DNA from: a virus
DNA length: 25,333 nt
Direction: 5' to 3' (one strand)
IMG/VR virus record: IMGVR_UViG_3300030380_000762
Span: 1-25,333 of that record
This document shows, in pieces, positions 23,658 through 25,333 of the stretch (positions within the stretch are counted from its first letter, which is position 1; every line of letters starts with the position of its first letter). Below the pieces are notes generated by a model. The model was not told the origin of the DNA and did no database searches. It saw only the letters and a program-made list of their open reading frames with translations. The position numbers and the translations under genes are program-made.

Positions 23658-23695
23658 TGCAGAGCAGTTTGCACGGCGCACAAACCCACTCTGCA
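23658..23695. promoter_or_regulatory. Extended hairpin in the control region
   Basis: Outer arms TGCAGAG (23658-23664) and CTCTGCA (23689-23695) enclose inner arms GTTTG (23667-23671) and CAAAC (23681-23685), giving a stem of 12 pairs with small bulges and a 9-base loop. It lies in the non-coding stretch between the leftward methyltransferase operon and the rightward island. It could be an operator, an mRNA structure in the leader of the methyltransferase gene, or a weak terminator without a T-run. No convincing leftward -35/-10 pair was found nearby. Confidence 0.5.
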
Positions 23696-23721
23696 ATAAA
23701 CACTATCAGATGCGTCGACGC

Positions 23722-23788
23722 TGCGCAAGTATGCGCAAACATGCTTTACCACTATTTACTTTGAGGTATAATATGCGCAAATATGCTT
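23722..23788. repeat. Operator-like repeats flanking the rightward promoter
   Basis: The decamer TGCGCAA(G/A)(T/C)A occurs at 23722-23731, 23732-23741 and 23774-23783. Around the last two it extends to the 17-mers TATGCGCAAACATGCTT (23730-23746) and TATGCGCAAATATGCTT (23772-23788), 16/17 identical and 42 bases apart (four helical turns). Each contains an imperfect dyad GCA-N4-TGC. One copy touches the -35 side and the other overlaps the -10 and start point, the classic arrangement of a repressor operator pair. Confidence 0.65.
23745..23772 (+). promoter_or_regulatory. Strong sigma70-type promoter of the rightward island
   Basis: TTTACC (23745-23750), a 16-base spacer and a perfect TATAAT (23767-23772) point to transcription from about 23779 into the 40-aa gene at 23805, which has an excellent AGGT/GGAGGT ribosome site (23795-23800). 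The box is flanked by the operator-like repeats, so it is probably regulated. Confidence 0.65.
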
Positions 23789-23804
23789 GTGCATGGAGGT
23801 AAGC

Positions 23805-23927
23805 ATGAAAGACGACTTTTGGTTCTGGCTGGAGCAAATCCTAGCAACGGTCCTGTTTTTCGGTTTGTGCGTGATGCTGTACGTGGTGATGGTGCTGGTC
23901 TTTCCCGACCCGCTCCTGTGGAAGTGA
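23805..23927 (+). CDS. 40-aa single-span membrane peptide
   Basis: MKDDFWFWLEQILATVLFFG continues into LCVMLYVVMVLVFPDPLLWK. After a short acidic N-terminus, residues about 9-33 are one hydrophobic helix. GGAGGT lies five bases before the ATG, the best ribosome site in this region. Two bases separate it from the next gene. Short membrane peptides in phages serve in holin control, superinfection exclusion or host membrane interference; the sequence alone cannot choose. It is the first gene of the rightward operon and is too short for routine calling. Confidence 0.7.
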   Translation: MKDDFWFWLEQILATVLFFGLCVMLYVVMVLVFPDPLLWK

Positions 23928-23929
23928 TC

Positions 23930-24145
23930 ATGGGCGGCGCCTTGTGTGAACAGGTCAGCAGCGGCGATGAGGAGTTTTTTGGCAAATGGCTCGAGCATTG
24001 CGATCTGCTTGTGACGCACCGCTACTGCGTTGGTCTGGACGACCTGCCTGACGCAAGCTGGCGTGATTACTACAGCGACGGCCTGAAGCCGGTAGAGGCT
24101 GTCGAAGCAGCCGAGGCCGACTACTGGGAGGGCGCGTTGCCATGA
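23930..24145 (+). CDS. 71-aa acidic protein with DDLPD motif
   Basis: 71 residues from ATG 23930, chosen because GGAAG lies five bases upstream and it starts two bases after the membrane peptide; a longer frame from 23783 overlaps that gene and is rejected. About 16 acidic against four basic residues. 'HRYCVGLDDLPDASWRDYYS' with 'DGLKPVEAVEAAEADYW' matches a 'G.s.DDLPD..W.d.Y.dG..p.EAv..A' pattern known from small phage proteins of unknown function. Its stop overlaps the next start (ATGA). A DNA-mimic anti-defence role would fit the charge but is unproven. Confidence 0.7.
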   Translation: MGGALCEQVSSGDEEFFGKWLEHCDLLVTHRYCVGLDDLPDASWRDYYSDGLKPVEAVEAAEADYWEGALP

Positions 24146-24369
24146 GCGACAAGACCACCCGCGTTATGATCCACCCCGGCGTGTGGGTAGAAAAGCAGCA
24201 ATGCCACGAATGTGATGGCGATGGCCGCACTTGGTACGAGACCACGGTCTATGTGCCACCGGGCTTTGCTGGCTCTCCCTTTGATGAGCGGCTGCTGGAG
24301 TGTGAGCGCTGCGGCGGTAGCGGGCTGATTGACATCGATGACGACGTGTCTAGCTGCGAAGATTCTTGA
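24142..24369 (+). CDS. 75-aa zinc-knuckle protein (DnaJ-type CxxCxGxG)
   Basis: 75 residues. Two half-sites, 'CHECDGDG' (residues about 21-28) and 'CERCGGSG' (about 54-61), match the CxxCxGxG zinc-binding signature of the DnaJ central domain, with no J-domain or other chaperone part. Such stand-alone proteins are common in phages and may bind Zn2+ to act as small regulators. ATGA overlap with the acidic gene and a GAGG-type site give translational coupling. The C-terminus (DIDDDVSSCEDS) is acidic. It overlaps the convergent DUF6456-like gene by 20 bases; no terminator separates the two. Confidence 0.75.
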   Translation: MSDKTTRVMIHPGVWVEKQQCHECDGDGRTWYETTVYVPPGFAGSPFDERLLECERCGGSGLIDIDDDVSSCEDS

Positions 24370-24826
24370 AAGCATCCTCTAGTGCATCAAACGCCATGCG
24401 CATGATCTCGGTTGCAGCCTTCGGATTGCGTCCATGCCTGCGGGCCCACTCTGGCGCAGAGCAATCATAGACCACCACCTCCTGCGCACATCCAAACAAC
24501 TCCGTGCCCATAAGGCGCTTCAGCTTGAAGTAATCCATGAGCGCGTTTGCGCCTCTCTCGGACTGATCGCTGGCAGATGGGCCCGGTAGCGTCTCAAGTG
24601 ACACCGTGACCTTCTGCGGGCCGCCAGCAGCGCGGTAAAGCGCCATCATCTGCTCGGCAGCAATGAACTGGTGCTGCGTGATGTGCTTGTGCTTCAAGTA
24701 GTAATCGATCCAAAGCTGGTCGGTGACACGGGTGCGGCGTTGCCCCGCCTTGGCGGTCTCGACCTCCTCAACGCTGTGATGCCTGAGAAATTCAGCCGTA
24801 GGTTTTTGTGGCTTTGGGTCTTTCAC
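24350..24826 (-). CDS. DUF6456-like phage regulator candidate
   Basis: 158 residues. The C-terminal half ('YFKLKRLMGTELFGCAQEVV', 'YDCSAPEWARRHGRNPKAAT', 'EIMRMAFDALEDAFKNL') resembles the DUF6456 domain of alphaproteobacterial phage and prophage proteins, where a 'W....GRNPKAA......L..L...Y' block is typical. The N-terminal half contains 'VTDQLWIDYYLKHKHITQHQ' and 'FIAAEQMMALYRAAGGP'. The role of that family is not well described; regulatory function is commonly assumed. It overlaps the replication gene by 35 bases at its start and converges with the rightward island at its end. Similarity is from memory, confidence moderate. Confidence 0.6.
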   Translation of the reverse strand: MKDPKPQKPTAEFLRHHSVEEVETAKAGQRRTRVTDQLWIDYYLKHKHITQHQFIAAEQMMALYRAAGGPQKVTVSLETLPGPSASDQSERGANALMDYFKLKRLMGTELFGCAQEVVVYDCSAPEWARRHGRNPKAATEIMRMAFDALEDAFKNLRS

Positions 24827-25333
24827 TGATCCAGCCTTTCTGGACGGCTACCCGAAAGATGTCGGGGTGGTACTGCAAGGCACGGTTCATGTTCATCTCA
24901 TTGCCCATGATCGTGGTCAGAAACTGCTCCTTAGTTTCGCACTCGTACCATTTGCGCACGATGCCCGGCTCCTCCGTCACAAGCTCATCCTCCCAGCGCT
25001 GCTGGTTGAGCCATGTTGAGGGATACGGAATCCATCGCCGCTCTGTTGCAGAAATGCTCAACTGTTTCGCATAGGCCTGCATCGCGCTGATGAGCGTGAA
25101 AGGCTCTGTCTCTTTGCACGCTTCAACGAACGCATCAAAGGCAGGTTTCTTCCCGATCTTCTTCGGACATGCTTCCCAAAATTGATCGAAAGCGAAGCGC
25201 AGAGACTCTCTTTGTTTCTTATCGTTATTATATAGTTTCTTATTGTTAGGGGGAGATCTGGTCTCCGGGGGGTAGGAAGCCTGATCTCCTACCCCCCCGG
25301 AAGCCTGATCTCCTACCCCCCCGGTTGGGGGCA
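24792..25333 (-). CDS. Replication initiator-like protein, 5' end outside the window
   Basis: The frame is open to the right edge; 179 residues are visible. A disordered linker holds a duplicated GGVGDQAS unit, then 'FDQFWEACPKKIGKKPAFDA', 'FVEACKETEPFTLISAMQAY' and 'ERRWIPYPSTWLNQQRWEDE'. The 'F..FW..yPKK.GK..A..AF........I..A........W.PyPstWLNQ.RWeDE' block is the conserved C-terminal helicase-loading-type region of phage replication initiators (lambda O / DnaT-like organisers). The Met at 25082 is internal. The linker-coding DNA carries repeats and an AT-rich block like lambda ori. The N-terminal DNA-binding domain is beyond the edge. Confidence 0.85.
   Translation of the reverse strand, partial: PPTGGVGDQASGGVGDQASYPPETRSPPNNKKLYNNDKKQRESLRFAFDQFWEACPKKIGKKPAFDAFVEACKETEPFTLISAMQAYAKQLSISATERRWIPYPSTWLNQQRWEDELVTEEPGIVRKWYECETKEQFLTTIMGNEMNMNRALQYHPDIFRVAVQKGWISERPKATKTYG
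25211..25249. other. AT-rich block beside the repeats, possible unwinding element
   Basis: 39 bases with 31 A/T, standing out from about 50-55% GC surroundings. It directly adjoins the G/C-rich repeats and hairpin, the layout of phage origins such as lambda ori, where an AT-rich stretch next to initiator iterons melts first. It codes for the Lys/Asn-rich linker KKLYNNDKKQ, so the bias could partly be coding. Confidence 0.5.
25265..25300. repeat. G/C-rich hairpin in the initiator gene
   Basis: Left arm CCGGGGGGTAGGA (25265-25277) pairs with TCCTACCCCCCCGG (25287-25300) with one extra C, across a 9-base loop AGCCTGATC. Its right arm is part of the first copy of the tandem repeat. Such a strong stem inside a coding linker suggests a cis-acting role. 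Confidence 0.65.
25275..25322. repeat. Two perfect 24-bp direct repeats (iteron-like)
   Basis: The 24-base unit starting GGAAGCCTGATC and ending CTACCCCCCC occurs at 25275-25298 and 25299-25322 without a mismatch. Being 24 bases it keeps the frame and encodes GGVGDQAS twice. Additional copies may lie beyond the right edge. Perfect identity implies recent duplication or selection for binding. Confidence 0.85.

Noticed and set aside
23628-23662. AGGAGG in the control region
   Set aside because: A perfect Shine-Dalgarno, but no ATG, GTG or TTG lies at a usable distance; only CTG at 23645 and a distant GTG, with no convincing frame.
23700-23735. Leftward promoter TTGCGC with GATAGT
   Set aside because: Spacing of 15 and weak boxes; better explained as part of the repeat text.
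23783-23929. Plus-strand frame starting at 23783 (extended form of the 71-aa protein)
   Set aside because: It overlaps the 40-aa membrane peptide entirely in another frame; ATG 23930 has its own ribosome site.
25275-25322. CRISPR-like repeat
   Set aside because: Two directly adjacent in-frame copies without spacers; fits an iteron or coding tandem repeat.
1-25333. tRNA genes, integrase, phage repressor, RTX toxin
   Set aside because: None was recognised on either strand; absence inside this window says nothing about the rest of the genome.

Overview
The window is a 25.3-kb piece of a tailed bacteriophage (or prophage) genome of podovirus type. It holds a contiguous virion module: small and large terminase, portal, scaffold-like protein, SU10-type major capsid protein, adaptor, P22 gp10-like needle-hub protein, tail fibre, three candidate ejection proteins and a holin-like lysis gene. 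The host is most likely an alphaproteobacterium, perhaps marine. This rests on moderate GC, a DUF6456-like regulator, a ParB-methyltransferase fusion and tail modules of a kind familiar from marine phages. No host gene, tRNA, integrase or recognisable repressor lies in the window, so a lytic or temperate lifestyle cannot be decided here.

Layout, read right to left because almost everything is on the minus strand: (1) 25333-24350 holds the end of a replication-initiator-like gene with an internal origin-like repeat/AT-rich element, then a DUF6456-like gene. (2) 24369-23805 is a small rightward island of three tiny genes (membrane peptide, acidic protein, zinc-knuckle protein) converging on the replication operon. 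It is preceded by a 245-bp control region with a perfect TATAAT box flanked by repeated operator-like sites. (3) 23559-20249 is the packaging region: ParB-N6-adenine methyltransferase, TerS, a 208-bp non-coding or pac-like gap, and TerL. (4) 20239-18997 is a tightly coupled run of seven very small, mostly Lys/Arg-rich proteins, one only 18 residues long and one with a four-cysteine knuckle. (5) 18997-12994 is the head: portal, an HlyC-like acyltransferase-fold protein, a Pro/Gly-rich protein, a small helical protein, scaffold-like protein and capsid, closed by an intrinsic terminator. (6) 12935-5609 is the tail and neck: adaptor, a small tail protein, an 1110-aa fibre with triplicated modules, a fibre chaperone-like protein, a repeat protein and the needle-hub protein. 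(7) 5625-1444 has a GNAT-like small protein and three Gly/Ala-rich candidate ejection proteins. (8) 1444-1 has two more tail/fibre-like proteins, a holin-like membrane peptide and the start of a further small gene.

Most junctions overlap by 1-38 bases (ATGA, TGATG or TAATG type), which points to long polycistronic messages with translational coupling. The most unusual parts are the probable replication origin inside the initiator gene, the operator-flanked rightward island, the microprotein cassette between terminase and portal, and the HlyC-like virion-module protein whose catalytic histidine position carries tyrosine. All family calls come from reading the sequence; no database search was run.
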